Shown: positions 42,180 to 52,232, counted from the first letter of the stretch. The stretch is DNA of 64,000 bases from Corynebacterium sputi DSM 45148 (GCF_000427865.1 NZ_ATYV01000010.1:1-64000); one strand, 5' to 3'. The notes: generated by a model from the sequence alone, not told the origin. Made by a program: numbers and translations.

Positions 42180-43025
42180 TTAGTCGGGATCGCCAGCGGC
42201 GGTCGGCGGATCGATCGTGGCGGTACGGGGGTCCAGCGGTACGACGGTTGGGGTGCCCATCACCGGATCCGGGGTGATGATCGCCGGGAGTCCGAAGACG
42301 TCGTGGATCAGTTCCGCGGTGAGCACGTCCTGGGGAGCTCCGGTGGTGACGACCTCGCCGTCCTTCATGACGATGAGGTGGTTGGCGTACCGAGCCGCCT
42401 GATTGAGGTCGTGCAGCACGGTGACGATGGTCTTGCCGCCCTCGTGGAAGCTCCGGAGAATTTCCATCAACTCGTACTGGTGGGCGATGTCCAGGTAGGT
42501 CGTCGGTTCGTCGAGAAGCATGATCGGGGTCTGCTGAGCCAGCAGCATGGCGACCCACACGCGCTGGCGCTGACCGCCGGAGAGCTCATCGACCAGGCGT
42601 GAGGACAGCTCCGTCAGCCTAGTTGCGGCCAAGGCCCGAGCGACTGCGTATTCGTCGGACTCGCGCCACTGCTGGACCAGGTTCTGGTACGGAGCGCGGC
42701 CACGGGCGACCAGGTCAGCGACGCGAATGCCGTCCGGTGCGATGGACGTCTGGGGGAGTAGCCCAAGTTCGCGAGCCAGTTCCTTGGGCTTGTAATCGCC
42801 GACGTTCTTACCGTCGAGAAGTACTGAGCCTCCCGACGGCTTGAGCACACGCGAGAATCCACGCAGCATCGTGGAGTTACCGCAGCCATTGGGGCCGATG
42901 ATCGCAGTGAAGGAATTGTCCGGGATTTGGACGGTCAGACCAGTCGAGATGGTGCGCTTGTCGTAACCGATCGTCGCATCATCCATCTGGAGACGGGACG
43001 ACCGCGGGGGAGTGGAGGTTGTCAT
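42180..43025 (-). CDS. Iron-siderophore ABC transporter ATP-binding protein with altered Walker A
   Basis: A FecE/FepC-type ATPase of 281 residues that would power the two FecCD-type permeases upstream in the operon. It has the Q-loop LLPQTS, signature LSGGQRQR, Walker B IMLLDEP and H-loop VLHD. The Walker A reads GPNGCGNST instead of GPNGCGKST: residue 50, the essential phosphate-binding Lys, is Asn (AAC at 42876-42878). Such a change normally abolishes ATP hydrolysis. The frame is otherwise full length, so this may be an early loss-of-function step in a decaying locus. The ATG is 15 nt after the permease stop. Confidence 0.85.
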   Translation of the reverse strand: MTTSTPPRSSRLQMDDATIGYDKRTISTGLTVQIPDNSFTAIIGPNGCGNSTMLRGFSRVLKPSGGSVLLDGKNVGDYKPKELARELGLLPQTSIAPDGIRVADLVARGRAPYQNLVQQWRESDEYAVARALAATRLTELSSRLVDELSGGQRQRVWVAMLLAQQTPIMLLDEPTTYLDIAHQYELMEILRSFHEGGKTIVTVLHDLNQAARYANHLIVMKDGEVVTTGAPQDVLTAELIHDVFGLPAIITPDPVMGTPTVVPLDPRTATIDPPTAAGDPD

Positions 43026-43040
43026 GAGAGGGATGTCCTT

Positions 43041-44159
43041 CTAACGGATCGTGCCGGTGTTGTACTGACGGCGTGCTTCACGGATGAGCAGCCAGATCAT
43101 GTAGCAACCGCCGATGGAGACGGTCAGCAGTCCGACTGGGATTGTGCGGTAGAAGCTGGCGATGACCAGCGAGGCGAGGTGGGCGATGTTCAGCAGTGCC
43201 GCGCCCATGCAGGCGGCAGGCAAGAGGCTCACGCCTGGGGTCCTGGTCAGTCGGCGGACGATCTGCGGCGCGATGAGCGCGATGAAGCTAATCGGGCCGG
43301 CGGCGGCAGTGACCAGTGCGGTGGTGGCCACGCCGGTGACCATAAGGGCCAGGCGACGCGGGTTGACCTTAAATCCCAGGGTCGTCGCTGCGTCGTCGCC
43401 CATCTCCATGAACTGCAGGGAGCGGGACAACAGCATCGCGCAGACCACAATGACCGCGGCGATGATCATCGAGGGAATCAGCGACGCCCAGGACACGCGG
43501 TGGATGGAGCCTGCGCCCCAGAACCCGACGACCATGGCATCTTCCACGTTTGCCCTGGTGATCAGGTACGCATTGAAAGAGTTCAGCATCGCGGAGATAG
43601 CAATACCGACGATGATCAGCCGGAATCCCTGCACACCTTTGTTCCACGCCAGCACGTAAACAGCGAAGGCAGTAATAATGCCGCCGATGATTGCAGCACC
43701 GGCGATCGACCAGTACTGGGTGCTGCCGACAACGAGGATGATCAGCACGACGGCGGTGTACGAACCTGCGTCAAAACCGATCACGTCCGGGGATCCCAGC
43801 GGGTTGCGGGTCAGCGACTGGAAGATCGCGCCGCCGATGCCGAGGAGAGCGCCGAACAGCACTGCAGCGATCGCGACCGGAAGTCGCCACTCACGGACAA
43901 TCAATTGGTGGAACTTTTCGCCCTGGCCGACCAAGGCGGCAAGGACATCGCCCAGACTGAGCGGGTAGTCACCGAGAGTGATCGCGACGATGGACGAGCC
44001 AATCCCGATGAAAAGAAGGATCGCGGACACCACGATCACACGTACGGGAATGCGTAAAGACAGCTTCCCGACGCGCACCTTTCTGCTCCCATACCCAAAG
44101 TCAACGGAGGAAGTCGCGTCCGGGGTAGAGGTCCCGGTACCGGTTGTTGAGGTAGTCAT
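43041..44159 (-). CDS. Iron-siderophore ABC transporter permease (FecCD family, FepG-like)
   Basis: One of two membrane subunits forming the channel for ferric siderophore. The 372-residue protein has a hydrophilic N terminus (1-35) and about nine or ten hydrophobic segments, with the family motif SLTRNPLGSPDVIGFDAGS at about 120-140 and a C-terminal LIREARRQY. It starts one base within the upstream permease stop (TGATG), so the two permeases are translated as a coupled pair. The gene appears intact. Confidence 0.9.
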   Translation of the reverse strand: MTTSTTGTGTSTPDATSSVDFGYGSRKVRVGKLSLRIPVRVIVVSAILLFIGIGSSIVAITLGDYPLSLGDVLAALVGQGEKFHQLIVREWRLPVAIAAVLFGALLGIGGAIFQSLTRNPLGSPDVIGFDAGSYTAVVLIILVVGSTQYWSIAGAAIIGGIITAFAVYVLAWNKGVQGFRLIIVGIAISAMLNSFNAYLITRANVEDAMVVGFWGAGSIHRVSWASLIPSMIIAAVIVVCAMLLSRSLQFMEMGDDAATTLGFKVNPRRLALMVTGVATTALVTAAAGPISFIALIAPQIVRRLTRTPGVSLLPAACMGAALLNIAHLASLVIASFYRTIPVGLLTVSIGGCYMIWLLIREARRQYNTGTIR

Positions 44160-45214
44160 CAGAGGCCACTCGCCTTCTTGCGTCGAACCAGGGCGATGAG
44201 CACAGGTGCACCGATGATGGCGATGACGATGCCCACTTCGATCTCGCCGGGCCGCGCGATCACGCGGCCGAGGATGTCGGCTGCGACGACCAGCGCCGGA
44301 GCTGCGAGCGCCGAGTACAAGATGATCCAGCGTTGGTCGGGGCCGACGACCCAGCGCACGACGTGCGGGATCATCAGACCGACGAAGCCGATACCGCCGG
44401 TGAGCGCTGTGCCACCGCCGGCCAGCAGGGTGACGGCGATGATGCCGAATACGCGGGTGCGCCCGACCTTTGTGCCGAGCGAAGCTGCGAGGTCATCACC
44501 GAGTGCGATTGAGTTCAGAGATCCTGAGAGCAGGATCGCGATGATCAATCCGGCAATGAGGAACGGTGCAACGGATGCGGTATCGCTGATGGAGGTGCGG
44601 GCCACCGAGCCGAGGTTCCAGTTGCGCACGGCTTCGAACGTGTCCGGGTCGATCAGCGTCAGGAATGTGGTGACGCCGCCGAGCACAGCCGCGAGGGCCA
44701 CACCGGCCAGTACCAGCGTGATTGGGTTGGCATTGCCACCGGCGGCGATGCCGATCATGTAGACGATGACAGTCGCGGCAGCTGCCCCGATGAAGGCGAA
44801 CCAGATATACCCGGAGATACTGCCAATCCCGAAGATTCCGATACCAACTGTCACGGCGAATCCGGCACCGGCGTTGACACCAAGGATGCCTGGGTCTGCC
44901 AGGGGGTTGCGGGTTAAGGCTTGGATGAGCGCGCCCGCGACACCAAACGCGGCTCCGACAATAAGAGCGGTGATGGTGCGTGGGATGCGCATGTCCCACA
45001 CGATGATGGATGCCTCTGAGTTGTCCCGGTTAGGCATGCCACTCCACACCGCGTCAAAGGGCAGTGGATTAGCGCCGAACGCCAGGCTGGCGAGGCAGAC
45101 GAGAACGAGAGTCGCCAGAATGCCCAGCAGGCCCAATGCACGCCGGCGATATAGGGAAGGGCTTTTCCTCAACGCTGCCTGTTGTTTGGCCTCGGCGGTG
45201 AGTGTTGTCGTCAT
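44159..45214 (-). CDS. Iron-siderophore ABC transporter permease (FecCD family, FepD-like)
   Basis: The first gene of the minus-strand siderophore uptake operon. The 351-residue membrane protein has about nine hydrophobic segments and the FecCD motif LTRNPLADPGILGVNAGAG at about 117-135, with the conserved GLMIPHVVRWVVGPD near the C terminus that contacts the ATPase. A DtxR-like iron box lies 81 bases upstream (45295-45313), so repression by iron is expected. The gene appears intact, although the ATPase two genes on has lost its catalytic Lys. Confidence 0.9.
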   Translation of the reverse strand: MTTTLTAEAKQQAALRKSPSLYRRRALGLLGILATLVLVCLASLAFGANPLPFDAVWSGMPNRDNSEASIIVWDMRIPRTITALIVGAAFGVAGALIQALTRNPLADPGILGVNAGAGFAVTVGIGIFGIGSISGYIWFAFIGAAAATVIVYMIGIAAGGNANPITLVLAGVALAAVLGGVTTFLTLIDPDTFEAVRNWNLGSVARTSISDTASVAPFLIAGLIIAILLSGSLNSIALGDDLAASLGTKVGRTRVFGIIAVTLLAGGGTALTGGIGFVGLMIPHVVRWVVGPDQRWIILYSALAAPALVVAADILGRVIARPGEIEVGIVIAIIGAPVLIALVRRKKASGL

Positions 45215-45294
45215 GAAGTTCCCGCTTCTCGGGGTATACGGACATGGATGACTCGCGTTCGGCCTTCTGAGCGCAGACGAGAGCAGGATGAAAC

Positions 45295-45313
45295 TTAGCT
45301 AAGGCTAAAGTTA
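45295..45313. promoter_or_regulatory. DtxR-type iron box upstream of the siderophore uptake operon
   Basis: TTAGCTAAGGCTAAAGTTA matches the DtxR consensus TTAGGTTAGSCTAACCTAA at most positions, including the central AGGCTAA. It stands before the first permease gene. DtxR with bound iron represses such operons in corynebacteria. Confidence 0.6.
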
Positions 45314-45899
45314 AAAACTAGACGTTGCGTAAGAGCTTAAGGGGAGGGGACCCTCGGGAGTGGTTGGGGCGCTGAATATGTGATCTGTGTCGCCCGGGGA
45401 GAAAAGGTTTGAAAAGTGTGGGCGGGGCGTGATTAAATACCAGGGTTGCTTTAACACGGCGCGTTGCCGAGTCATGTCAGGCCTACGGGAACCGGCAAAG
45501 ATGAAGACGGGCGCGACGATGGTGAAGTGAGCATGGACGGTCAAGTTCATTCCATCTTTCGTGGGGTGATCAGACTTTCTGCGCGGTAGGGCGTGCGACA
45601 CGCCCGGCCGCGGGTACCGGAATCGTTCATGGCAAATAAACAGCGGCAGTAGGCGAGGAGCCCCCACGCGGGGGAATTGTCCCTCCCGGCGAGTTATACG
45701 AGCAGACGTAACCGAGATCTCAGGATCGCGGCACGTGGTTCGTCCTCTCACCACGGCGCTGTAGCGCCATGGATGATGACGTACCGCACCACACGGAGCA
45801 CATAACAAGCCATCGGCTGGCGCTGGCCATAGAGACCGGCGACAGGTTGACAATAAAGGGAACCGCCCGAAGGGGCGCGTGACCGAAGAGAGGACAAGC
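45314..45899 (+). other. Upstream region of the S10 operon
   Basis: About 590 bases between the iron box and rpsJ contain no gene with a credible start. A weak promoter-like pair is TTGAAA (45409-45414) with TTAAAT (45433-45438) at 18 bp. A short hairpin CCCCC/GGGGG lies near 45661-45676. It would give a long rpsJ leader, as is common for S10 operons that are regulated in the leader by a ribosomal protein. Confidence 0.35.
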
Positions 45900-46205
45900 G
45901 TGGCGGGACAGAAGATCCGCATCAGGCTCAAGGCCTACGACCACGAGGCGATCGACGCATCTGCGCGCAAGATCGTCGAGACGGTCACCCGTACGGGCGC
46001 TCGCGTGGTCGGCCCCGTGCCGTTGCCCACCGAGAAGAACGTGTACTGCGTCATCCGCTCGCCGCACAAGTACAAGGACTCGCGGGAGCATTTCGAGATG
46101 CGCACTCACAAGCGCCTCATCGACATTCTCGACCCGACGCCGAAGACCGTCGACGCGCTTATGCGCATCGACCTTCCGGCGAGCGTCGACGTCAACATTC
46201 AGTGA
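45900..46205 (+). CDS. rpsJ: 30S ribosomal protein S10
   Basis: S10 is part of the 30S head and also pairs with NusG/NusB in antitermination. The 101-residue protein begins [20 protein letters not shown]. The GTG at 45900 was chosen because GAAGAGAGGA lies 5 nt upstream and it matches the family N terminus; a start at 45879 would add seven unusual residues. It is the first gene of the S10 operon (rpsJ to rpsQ, all plus strand, with many overlaps). Confidence 0.96.
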   Translation: MAGQKIRIRLKAYDHEAIDASARKIVETVTRTGARVVGPVPLPTEKNVYCVIRSPHKYKDSREHFEMRTHKRLIDILDPTPKTVDALMRIDLPASVDVNIQ

Positions 46206-46234
46206 GCCTGGGCAAACGCAGCGGAGACTAGAAC

Positions 46235-46891
46235 ATGAGTGAAATCGAGATCAAGGGCATCCTGGGCACCAAGCTCGGCATGACCCAGGTCTTCGACGAG
46301 GAGAACCGGGTTATCCCGGTCACCGTCGTCGAAGCCGGGCCGTGTGTCGTAACCCAGGTTCGCACCAAGGACAATGACGGCTATGACGCCGTCCAGATCG
46401 CCTACGGCGAGATTGACCCCCGTAAGGTCAATCAGCCGGAGGCAGGCCACTTCAAGAAGGCTGAAGTTACCCCGCGTCGTTACGTCGCGGAGATCCGCAC
46501 CGCGGATGCTTCCTCCTACGAGGTTGGCCAGACCGTGGGTGTCGACTCCTTCGGCGACATTGAGTTCGTCGACGTGACCGGCACCTCCAAGGGCAAGGGC
46601 TTTGCCGGTGCTATGAAGCGTCACGGCTTCTCCGGTCAGGGTGCCTCCCACGGTAACCAGGCCGCGCACCGTCGCGTCGGTGGTATTGGCGCCTGCGCCA
46701 CCCCGGCACGTGTCTTCAAGGGCAAGCGCATGGCCGGCCGTATGGGTAATGACCGCGTCACTACCCAGAACCTGAAGATCCAGAAGATCGACGCAGACTC
46801 CAACCTCATCCTGATCAAGGGTGCGGTTCCGGGCGTCCGCGGCGGCCTCCTGGTTGTCAAGACTGCTGTGAAGGGTGGTGCTCACGCATGA
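46235..46891 (+). CDS. rplC: 50S ribosomal protein L3
   Basis: L3 is an early assembly protein whose long loop reaches the peptidyl-transferase centre. The 218-residue protein begins [20 protein letters not shown] and contains the conserved [12 protein letters not shown] loop and the GRMGNDRVT segment near the drug-binding site, with no obvious change. Its stop overlaps the rplD start (ATGA). Confidence 0.97.
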   Translation: MSEIEIKGILGTKLGMTQVFDEENRVIPVTVVEAGPCVVTQVRTKDNDGYDAVQIAYGEIDPRKVNQPEAGHFKKAEVTPRRYVAEIRTADASSYEVGQTVGVDSFGDIEFVDVTGTSKGKGFAGAMKRHGFSGQGASHGNQAAHRRVGGIGACATPARVFKGKRMAGRMGNDRVTTQNLKIQKIDADSNLILIKGAVPGVRGGLLVVKTAVKGGAHA

Positions 46892-47538
46892 CCAACCTGA
46901 AGTTGGACGTACAGACCGCTTCCGGCGACGTCAACGGCTCCGTCGAGCTGCCTGCAGAGGTGTTCGCCGCTGAGGTGTCGACCGCTCTGATGCACCAGGT
47001 CGTCGTTGGCCAGCTGGCTGCCGCACGACAGGGAACGCACAAGACCAAGACCCGCGGCGAAGTCCGTGGTGGCGGTCGCAAGCCGTGGCGCCAGAAGGGA
47101 ACCGGCCGTGCTCGTCACGGTTCGACTCGTTCCCCGATCTGGTCCGGCGGTGGCGTTGCCCATGGTCGCGTTCCGCGCGACTACTCGCAGCGCACCCCGA
47201 AGAAGATGAAGGCTGCCGCTCTGCGCGGTGCCCTGACCGACCGCGCTACCCACAACCGCATTCACGTGGTTGAGGAGCTCGTCACCGGCCAGACTCCGTC
47301 GACCAAGTCGGCACGCTCCTTCATCGAGCGCATCACTGACCGCAAGTCCGTGCTGGTCGTTCTTCCCCGCGAAGACGTCACCGCATGGAAGAGCGTCAAC
47401 AACCTGCCGAACGTGCACGCACTGTCTGAGGATCAGCTCAACACCTACGACGTGCTGAAGGCCGACGACGTCGTCTTCGCTGTCCAGGCGCTGAACACCT
47501 TCATCGCCCGTGCCACCGGCTCGGAAGAGGAGAAGTAA
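46888..47538 (+). CDS. rplD: 50S ribosomal protein L4
   Basis: L4 lines the peptide exit tunnel and in many bacteria controls its own operon. The 216-residue protein has the tunnel loop [15 protein letters not shown] at about 67-81, intact at the positions linked to macrolide resistance. It begins inside the rplC stop and its own stop shares a base with the rplW start (TAATG), so the genes are translationally coupled. Confidence 0.97.
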   Translation: MTNLKLDVQTASGDVNGSVELPAEVFAAEVSTALMHQVVVGQLAAARQGTHKTKTRGEVRGGGRKPWRQKGTGRARHGSTRSPIWSGGGVAHGRVPRDYSQRTPKKMKAAALRGALTDRATHNRIHVVEELVTGQTPSTKSARSFIERITDRKSVLVVLPREDVTAWKSVNNLPNVHALSEDQLNTYDVLKADDVVFAVQALNTFIARATGSEEEK

Positions 47539-47843
47539 TGGCCACCATCGCTGATCCCCGGGACATCATTCTCGCCCCGGTCGTGTCGGAGAAGTCCTAC
47601 GGACAGATGGAGCAGAACGTTTACACGTTCCTCGTCTCCCCCGACGCGAACAAGACCCAGATCAAGATCGCGGTCCAGGAGATCTTCGGCGTCAAGGTCG
47701 CCGGCGTCAACACCGTCAACCGTGAGGGCAAGCGCAAGCGCTCCCGCACCGGTTTCGGTCGTCGCAAGGCCACCAAGCGCGCTTACGTGACTCTCGCAGC
47801 TGGCAGCGATCCCATCGACATCTTCGGCGGTTCGGCTGCCTAA
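47538..47843 (+). CDS. rplW: 50S ribosomal protein L23
   Basis: L23 sits at the tunnel exit and docks trigger factor and the signal recognition particle. This 101-residue protein has the typical [11 protein letters not shown] start and the [17 protein letters not shown] segment. It overlaps the rplD stop by one base and is followed by rplB after 38 nt. Confidence 0.96.
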   Translation: MATIADPRDIILAPVVSEKSYGQMEQNVYTFLVSPDANKTQIKIAVQEIFGVKVAGVNTVNREGKRKRSRTGFGRRKATKRAYVTLAAGSDPIDIFGGSAA

Positions 47844-47881
47844 GGGCGAGCCGACGAGGAAGTTAAAGGAAGAGCAACAGC

Positions 47882-48724
47882 ATGGCTATTCGTAAGTACA
47901 AGCCGACTACGCCGGGTCGCCGCCAGAGCTCCGTCTCCGAGTTCAGCGAGATCACTCGCTCCACTCCGGAGAAGTCTCTGCTCCGCCCGCTGTCGAAGAC
48001 CGGTGGACGCAACGTTCACGGTCACATCACCACCCGTCACAAGGGCGGTGGACACAAGCGCCGTTACCGCGTCATCGACTTCCGTCGTAATGACAAGGAC
48101 GGCATCACCGCCAAGGTCGCTCACATCGAGTACGACCCGAACCGTACCGCCAACATCGCGCTGCTTCACTACGCAGACGGTGAAAAGCGCTACATCGTGG
48201 CACCGCGCAACCTGAAGCAGGGCACCATCGTCGAGTCCGGTGCGAACGCGGACATCAAGGTTGGCAACAACCTTCCGCTTCGCAACATCCCGACTGGTAC
48301 CACCATTCACTGCGTCGAGCTGAAGCCGGGCGCCGGCGCTCAGCTCGCACGTTCTGCCGGTACCTCGATCCAGCTCCTGGGTAAGGAAGGCAAGTACGCA
48401 ATCCTGCGTATGCCGTCCACCGAGATTCGCCGTGTTGACGCGCGCTGCCGTGCCACCGTCGGTGAGGTCGGAAACCAGGACCAGATCAACATCCGCTGGG
48501 GCAAGGCTGGCCGTATGCGTTGGAAGGGCTGGCGCCCGACCGTTCGCGGTGTCGTCATGAACCCGGTTGATCACCCGCACGGTGGTGGCGAAGGCCGCAC
48601 CTCCGGTGGTCGCCACCCGGTGTCGCCGTGGGGCCAGAAGGAAGGCCGCACCCGTCGCCCGAAGGCTTCGAGCAACCGCATGATCGTTCGTCGTCGTCGT
48701 ACCAACAAGAACAAGAAGCGCTAA
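47882..48724 (+). CDS. rplB: 50S ribosomal protein L2
   Basis: L2 is essential for subunit joining and peptidyl-transferase activity. The 280-residue protein begins [20 protein letters not shown] and keeps the C-terminal [20 protein letters not shown] region with the key His. AGGAAG lies about 20 nt upstream and GGAAGAG nearer the ATG. rpsS follows after 14 nt. Confidence 0.97.
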   Translation: MAIRKYKPTTPGRRQSSVSEFSEITRSTPEKSLLRPLSKTGGRNVHGHITTRHKGGGHKRRYRVIDFRRNDKDGITAKVAHIEYDPNRTANIALLHYADGEKRYIVAPRNLKQGTIVESGANADIKVGNNLPLRNIPTGTTIHCVELKPGAGAQLARSAGTSIQLLGKEGKYAILRMPSTEIRRVDARCRATVGEVGNQDQINIRWGKAGRMRWKGWRPTVRGVVMNPVDHPHGGGEGRTSGGRHPVSPWGQKEGRTRRPKASSNRMIVRRRRTNKNKKR

Positions 48725-48738
48725 GGAGGGAACAGAGA

Positions 48739-49017
48739 ATGCCACGTAGCCTCAAAAAGGGCCCGTTCGTCGATGAGCACCTCCTTGCGAAGGTCGACGC
48801 TCAGAACGAAAAGGGCACCAAGCAGGTCATCAAGACCTGGTCCCGCCGTTCCACGATTCTTCCCGACTTCATCGGTCACACCTTCGCCGTCCACGACGGT
48901 CGCAAGCACGTGCCGGTGTTCGTGGATGACTCCATGGTCGGCCACAAGTTGGGCGAGTTCGCCCCGACCAAGACCTTCAAGGGTCACATCAAGGACGACA
49001 AGAAGGGACGTCGATAG
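48739..49017 (+). CDS. rpsS: 30S ribosomal protein S19
   Basis: S19 binds with S13 in the 30S head and contacts A-site tRNA. The 92-residue protein begins [19 protein letters not shown] and has the family segment [20 protein letters not shown]. The ATG at 48739 follows AAGGAGGG by about 9 nt; longer upstream frames run into rplB and are not used. Confidence 0.96.
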   Translation: MPRSLKKGPFVDEHLLAKVDAQNEKGTKQVIKTWSRRSTILPDFIGHTFAVHDGRKHVPVFVDDSMVGHKLGEFAPTKTFKGHIKDDKKGRR

Positions 49018-49019
49018 CC

Positions 49020-49382
49020 ATGAGCGAAACCGTCACCTCTGCCCGCGCCACCGCGCGTTTCGTCCGCACCTCTTCGCTGAAGGCTCGCCGCGTGCTGGAC
49101 ACCATCCGCGGCAAGTCTGTCTCTGACGCACTTGCGATTCTGGAGTACGCCCCGCAGTCGGCTTCCGAGCCGATCGCCAAGGTCGTCGCTTCTGCTGCTG
49201 CTAACGCGGAGAACAACTTCGATCTCGACCCGCGCACGCTGGTCGTCTCGGAGTGCTGGGCCGACGAAGGCCCGACCATGAAGCGGTTCCGTCCGCGTGC
49301 TCAGGGTCGAGCCTTCCACGTCCGCAAGCGCACGAGCCACATCACCGTGGTCGTCGAGAGCCAGAAGGGAAGTGCTCAGTAG
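49020..49382 (+). CDS. rplV: 50S ribosomal protein L22
   Basis: L22 extends a hairpin into the exit tunnel next to L4. This 120-residue protein has the tunnel loop [17 protein letters not shown] without insertions or deletions of the kind seen in macrolide-resistant strains. It starts 2 nt after rpsS, and its stop overlaps the rpsC GTG (TAGTG). Confidence 0.96.
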   Translation: MSETVTSARATARFVRTSSLKARRVLDTIRGKSVSDALAILEYAPQSASEPIAKVVASAAANAENNFDLDPRTLVVSECWADEGPTMKRFRPRAQGRAFHVRKRTSHITVVVESQKGSAQ

Positions 49383-50131
49383 TGGGCCAGAAGATTCAAC
49401 CCCACGGCCTCCGGCTGGGAATTTCGTCCGATTGGCGCTCCCGCTGGTACGCCGACAAGCAGTACGCAGACTACGTTGCCGAGGACATCAAGATCCGCGA
49501 TCTTCTGTCCACCGGCATGGAGCGCGCAGGCATCTCCAACGTCGTCATCGAGCGCACCCGTGACCGGGTTCGCGTCGACATTCACACCGCCCGCCCGGGC
49601 ATCGTGATCGGTCGTCGTGGCGCCGAGGCCGACAAGATCCGTGCGAAGCTCGAGAAGCTGACCGCCAAGCAGGTCCAGCTCAACATTCTTGAGGTCAAGA
49701 ACGTTGACGCTGACGCCAAGCTCGTCGCTCAGTCTATCGCCGAGCAGCTCACCAACCGTGTTGCCTTCCGTCGTGCGATGCGTAAGGCGATTCAGTCCGC
49801 CATGCGTCAGCCGCAGGTCAAGGGCATCAAGGTTGTGTGCTCCGGTCGTCTCGGCGGTGCCGAGATGGGCCGCACCGAGCGCTACCACGAGGGTCGCGTC
49901 CCGCTGCACACCCTGCGTGCGGAGATCGACTACGGCACCCACGAGGCCCACACCACTTTCGGCGCCATCGGCGTCAAGGTGTGGATTTACAAGGGTGACG
50001 TCATCGGTGGCCGCCGTGAGTCCGAGATCAACGCTGGCAACGACCGCGGTCGTCGCAATGACCGTCGTGGCGGCAACAACCGCCGCGGTGGCCCGCGTCG
50101 CCAGCGCGCCTCTGAGAAGAAGGAGGGCTAG
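49382..50131 (+). CDS. rpsC: 30S ribosomal protein S3
   Basis: S3 lies at the mRNA entry channel and helps unwind mRNA. The 249-residue protein begins [20 protein letters not shown], has a KH domain with the [15 protein letters not shown] loop, and ends in an Arg/Gly-rich tail typical of actinobacteria. The GTG at 49382 overlaps the rplV stop; the longer frame from 49253 lies within rplV and is rejected. Confidence 0.96.
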   Translation: MGQKIQPHGLRLGISSDWRSRWYADKQYADYVAEDIKIRDLLSTGMERAGISNVVIERTRDRVRVDIHTARPGIVIGRRGAEADKIRAKLEKLTAKQVQLNILEVKNVDADAKLVAQSIAEQLTNRVAFRRAMRKAIQSAMRQPQVKGIKVVCSGRLGGAEMGRTERYHEGRVPLHTLRAEIDYGTHEAHTTFGAIGVKVWIYKGDVIGGRRESEINAGNDRGRRNDRRGGNNRRGGPRRQRASEKKEG

Positions 50132-50136
50132 ACAAT

Positions 50137-50553
50137 ATGTTGATGCCGAAGCGCGTCAAGTACCGTCGCCAGCACCGTCCCCACCGCTCAGGCCTTTCCA
50201 AGGGCGGCAACCGTGTGACCTTCGGCGACTACGGCCTTCAGGCCCTGGAGCCGGCGTACATCACCAACCGCCAGATCGAAGCCTGCCGTATCGCCATCAA
50301 CCGCCACGTTAAGCGTGGTGGCAAGGTCTGGATCCAGGTTTACCCGGATCGTCCGTTGACCCAGAAGCCGCTCGGCGTGCGTATGGGTTCCGGTAAGGGC
50401 CCGGTCGAGAAGTGGGTCGCAAACGTCCGCCCCGGCCGCATCCTCTTCGAAATGTCCTACCCGGACGAGAAGATGGCCTTCGAGGCACTCAAGCGTGCCG
50501 GCGCTAAGCTGCCGGTCAAGACCCGAATTGTTCGGAAGGAGGATCAGTACTGA
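50137..50553 (+). CDS. rplP: 50S ribosomal protein L16
   Basis: L16 organises the A-site and the elbow-binding region of the large subunit. The 138-residue protein begins [19 protein letters not shown] and contains [16 protein letters not shown] and the [12 protein letters not shown] segment. It is 5 nt after rpsC, and its stop overlaps the rpmC start (TGATG). Confidence 0.96.
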   Translation: MLMPKRVKYRRQHRPHRSGLSKGGNRVTFGDYGLQALEPAYITNRQIEACRIAINRHVKRGGKVWIQVYPDRPLTQKPLGVRMGSGKGPVEKWVANVRPGRILFEMSYPDEKMAFEALKRAGAKLPVKTRIVRKEDQY

Positions 50554-50789
50554 TGTCGAACGGAATTCCCGCGCACGAGCTGCGCTCACTCGACCTTGAC
50601 GACCTGGGCGCAAAGCTCAAGGAGTCCAAGGAAGAGCTGTTCAACCTCCGTTTCCAGATGGCGACGGGTCAGCTGACCAACAACCGCCGTCTCGGCGTGG
50701 TCCGCAAGGATATCGCCCGCATCTACACGGTCATCCGCGAGCGCGAGCTCGGCCTGTCCGCCGCACCCACCGACGGTGATGCAGCATGA
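50553..50789 (+). CDS. rpmC: 50S ribosomal protein L29
   Basis: L29 sits beside L23 at the tunnel exit. The 78-residue helical-hairpin protein has the signature [16 protein letters not shown] and [15 protein letters not shown]. It overlaps rplP by one base, and its stop overlaps the rpsQ start (ATGA). Confidence 0.96.
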   Translation: MSNGIPAHELRSLDLDDLGAKLKESKEELFNLRFQMATGQLTNNRRLGVVRKDIARIYTVIRERELGLSAAPTDGDAA

Positions 50790-51064
50790 GCGAGGAGAAC
50801 ATGAATAAGACCGAGGCTGGCGCCCGTAAGGTTCGCACCGGTTACGTCGTGTCCGACAAGATGCAGAAGACCATCGTTGTCGAACTCGAGGACCGCAAGC
50901 AGCACGCCCTCTACGGCAAGATCATGCGCCGCAACTCCAAGGTGAAGGCACATGACGAGACCGGGGAAGCCGGCATCGGCGACCTCGTTCGTATCGAAGA
51001 GTGCCGTCCGCTGTCTAAGGACAAGCACTTCCGTCTCGTCGAGGTCGTTGAGAAGGCTCGCTAG
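50786..51064 (+). CDS. rpsQ: 30S ribosomal protein S17
   Basis: S17 is a primary 16S rRNA-binding protein of the 30S body. The 92-residue protein contains [18 protein letters not shown], the OB-fold start, and ends with [10 protein letters not shown]. It is the last gene of the S10 operon; a strong terminator follows within 40 nt. The usual next gene, rplN, is about 6 kb away. Confidence 0.96.
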   Translation: MSEENMNKTEAGARKVRTGYVVSDKMQKTIVVELEDRKQHALYGKIMRRNSKVKAHDETGEAGIGDLVRIEECRPLSKDKHFRLVEVVEKAR

Positions 51065-51103
51065 TTTCCACTAGTTGATGCCGGATCACACCTTGATCTG
51101 ACA

Positions 51104-51142
51104 ACAAGAACGCCCATCCCTTCGGGGATGGGCGTTCTTGTG
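51104..51142. terminator. Bidirectional terminator between rpsQ and the PepSY lipoprotein gene
   Basis: CAAGAACGCCCATCCC and GGGATGGGCGTTCTTG form a perfect stem around TTCG. The A-rich left flank and T-rich right flank are within the stem ends, so it can serve both the S10 operon and the convergent minus-strand gene. Confidence 0.85.
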
Positions 51143-51166
51143 CGTCTTGGGGAGTGTAGTGAGTCT

Positions 51167-51757
51167 CTAGTCGCGTTCGACGCCGATAACGTCGCCAGTC
51201 TCTGCGTCGATCTTCACCTCCTGCTCGCGATTGTCAGTGTCCACGACCGTGATCTCCCATACCCGGTCCCCAAAGTTGGTGCTCAGGTCTGCATCGTCCA
51301 CAGTGCCGTCTACCTCACCCAGGGCAGTGTCCATCGCCTCGATGATGCTCACTGTGGGTGCAGGCTGCTCGTCATTGTCGAGGCTCTCCTCCCGCACCTG
51401 CAGGATGGATCCGTTGGCGAGGTCTACTTCGACCTCGGCGCCGGTGCCGTCTTCCCTCAACACGGTGACTTCTGCATCTCCGTCTTCGCGGTCCATGCTC
51501 AGACCGACTGCGTCACCTGGAACCTCCTCCAAAGCTGCTTCCACCACGTCTGCCGCCGAGAGTGCTTCGTCCGCTGAGGCGGTGTCTGTTCCTGTGTCGT
51601 CTGCGGAAGTCTCGGTGACCGTTGTGGTCGCAGTGTTTTCTGGCTGAGCGGAAGCCGTTTCGCCTCCGCTGCCGTCATTGCCACAGGCTGTCAAGACCAG
51701 TGTGGAGGCACCTAAAAGGGCCGGGATAAGCATTTTTTTCGAGCGCCAGGATGTCAC
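51167..51757 (-). CDS. PepSY-domain lipoprotein
   Basis: 196 residues. The lipoprotein signal (KKMLIPALLGASTLVLTAC) gives a membrane-anchored extracytoplasmic protein. After a Thr/Ala/Asp-rich linker there are two PepSY-like units: about 68-118 (VVEAALEEVPG to GAEVEVDLANGSILQV) and about 134-195 (SIIEAMDTALGEV to EVKIDAETGDVIGV). PepSY domains are thought to inhibit or regulate extracytoplasmic peptidases or to bind ligands. The GTG start has AAGGAG 6 nt upstream. A related lipoprotein lies 0.9 kb away in the same orientation, suggesting an old duplication. Confidence 0.85.
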   Translation of the reverse strand: MTSWRSKKMLIPALLGASTLVLTACGNDGSGGETASAQPENTATTTVTETSADDTGTDTASADEALSAADVVEAALEEVPGDAVGLSMDREDGDAEVTVLREDGTGAEVEVDLANGSILQVREESLDNDEQPAPTVSIIEAMDTALGEVDGTVDDADLSTNFGDRVWEITVVDTDNREQEVKIDAETGDVIGVERD

Positions 51758-52203
51758 TAGGTTCTCCTTCTAATTGCACGTACCGTGACCCCATGGATAC
51801 CGGAATTTTGGGGGCTTGTGTGATCCTGGTCGCCGTCAGCGGCAGCTTGAAGGCCTTTGGAGGCCACGGGCCGGGTCCTTGTGCACGGCTAACAGCCCAC
51901 CTTCGCGAGATGAGTTGTGTACCCTCTGACGCAGGATAGGCACGCGAGGTCCAACCATCATCGTATGGCGACCCCCTGAAATAGGGTGACTCTGGCTCAT
52001 TCGTTGTTCTGTGAAGCCTCGAAGTGCGACGAATTGACGTACTTTTCTATTCGTGAAATGGCGGCATATGCAACTCTTTTCACTGTGAATCGCGCTAGCG
52101 TAATTACAAGGTATTTAAATGCGCGGCCTTTTGGCTCGGCATTCGCGCACGGGCAGAGCGTTTCGACGGTCAGAACCTTAAACCGAATAACTTAGGGGCA
52201 ACT
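51758..52203. other. Gene-poor region between PepSY lipoprotein genes
   Basis: About 450 bases without a supported gene. Base composition is more A+T-rich than in the surrounding genes, notably at 52050-52130. Short open frames here (for example 51986-52195) lack a Shine-Dalgarno and family resemblance. Confidence 0.4.
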
Positions 52204-52232
52204 CTTGACGTCAAGTGAACGTAGCCTAATAT
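52204..52232 (+). promoter_or_regulatory. Promoter with overlapping 12-bp palindrome
   Basis: TTGACG (52205-52210) and TAATAT (52227-52232) have a 16-bp spacer. The -35 box lies inside the perfect palindrome CTTGACGTCAAG (52204-52215), a likely operator. It would drive the small frame starting at 52302. Confidence 0.5.

Noticed and set aside
45311..45931. A 206-codon minus-strand frame upstream of rpsJ
   Set aside because: No ribosome site, Arg/Pro/Ser-rich composition, and it runs into the rpsJ start region. It is better read as a leader.
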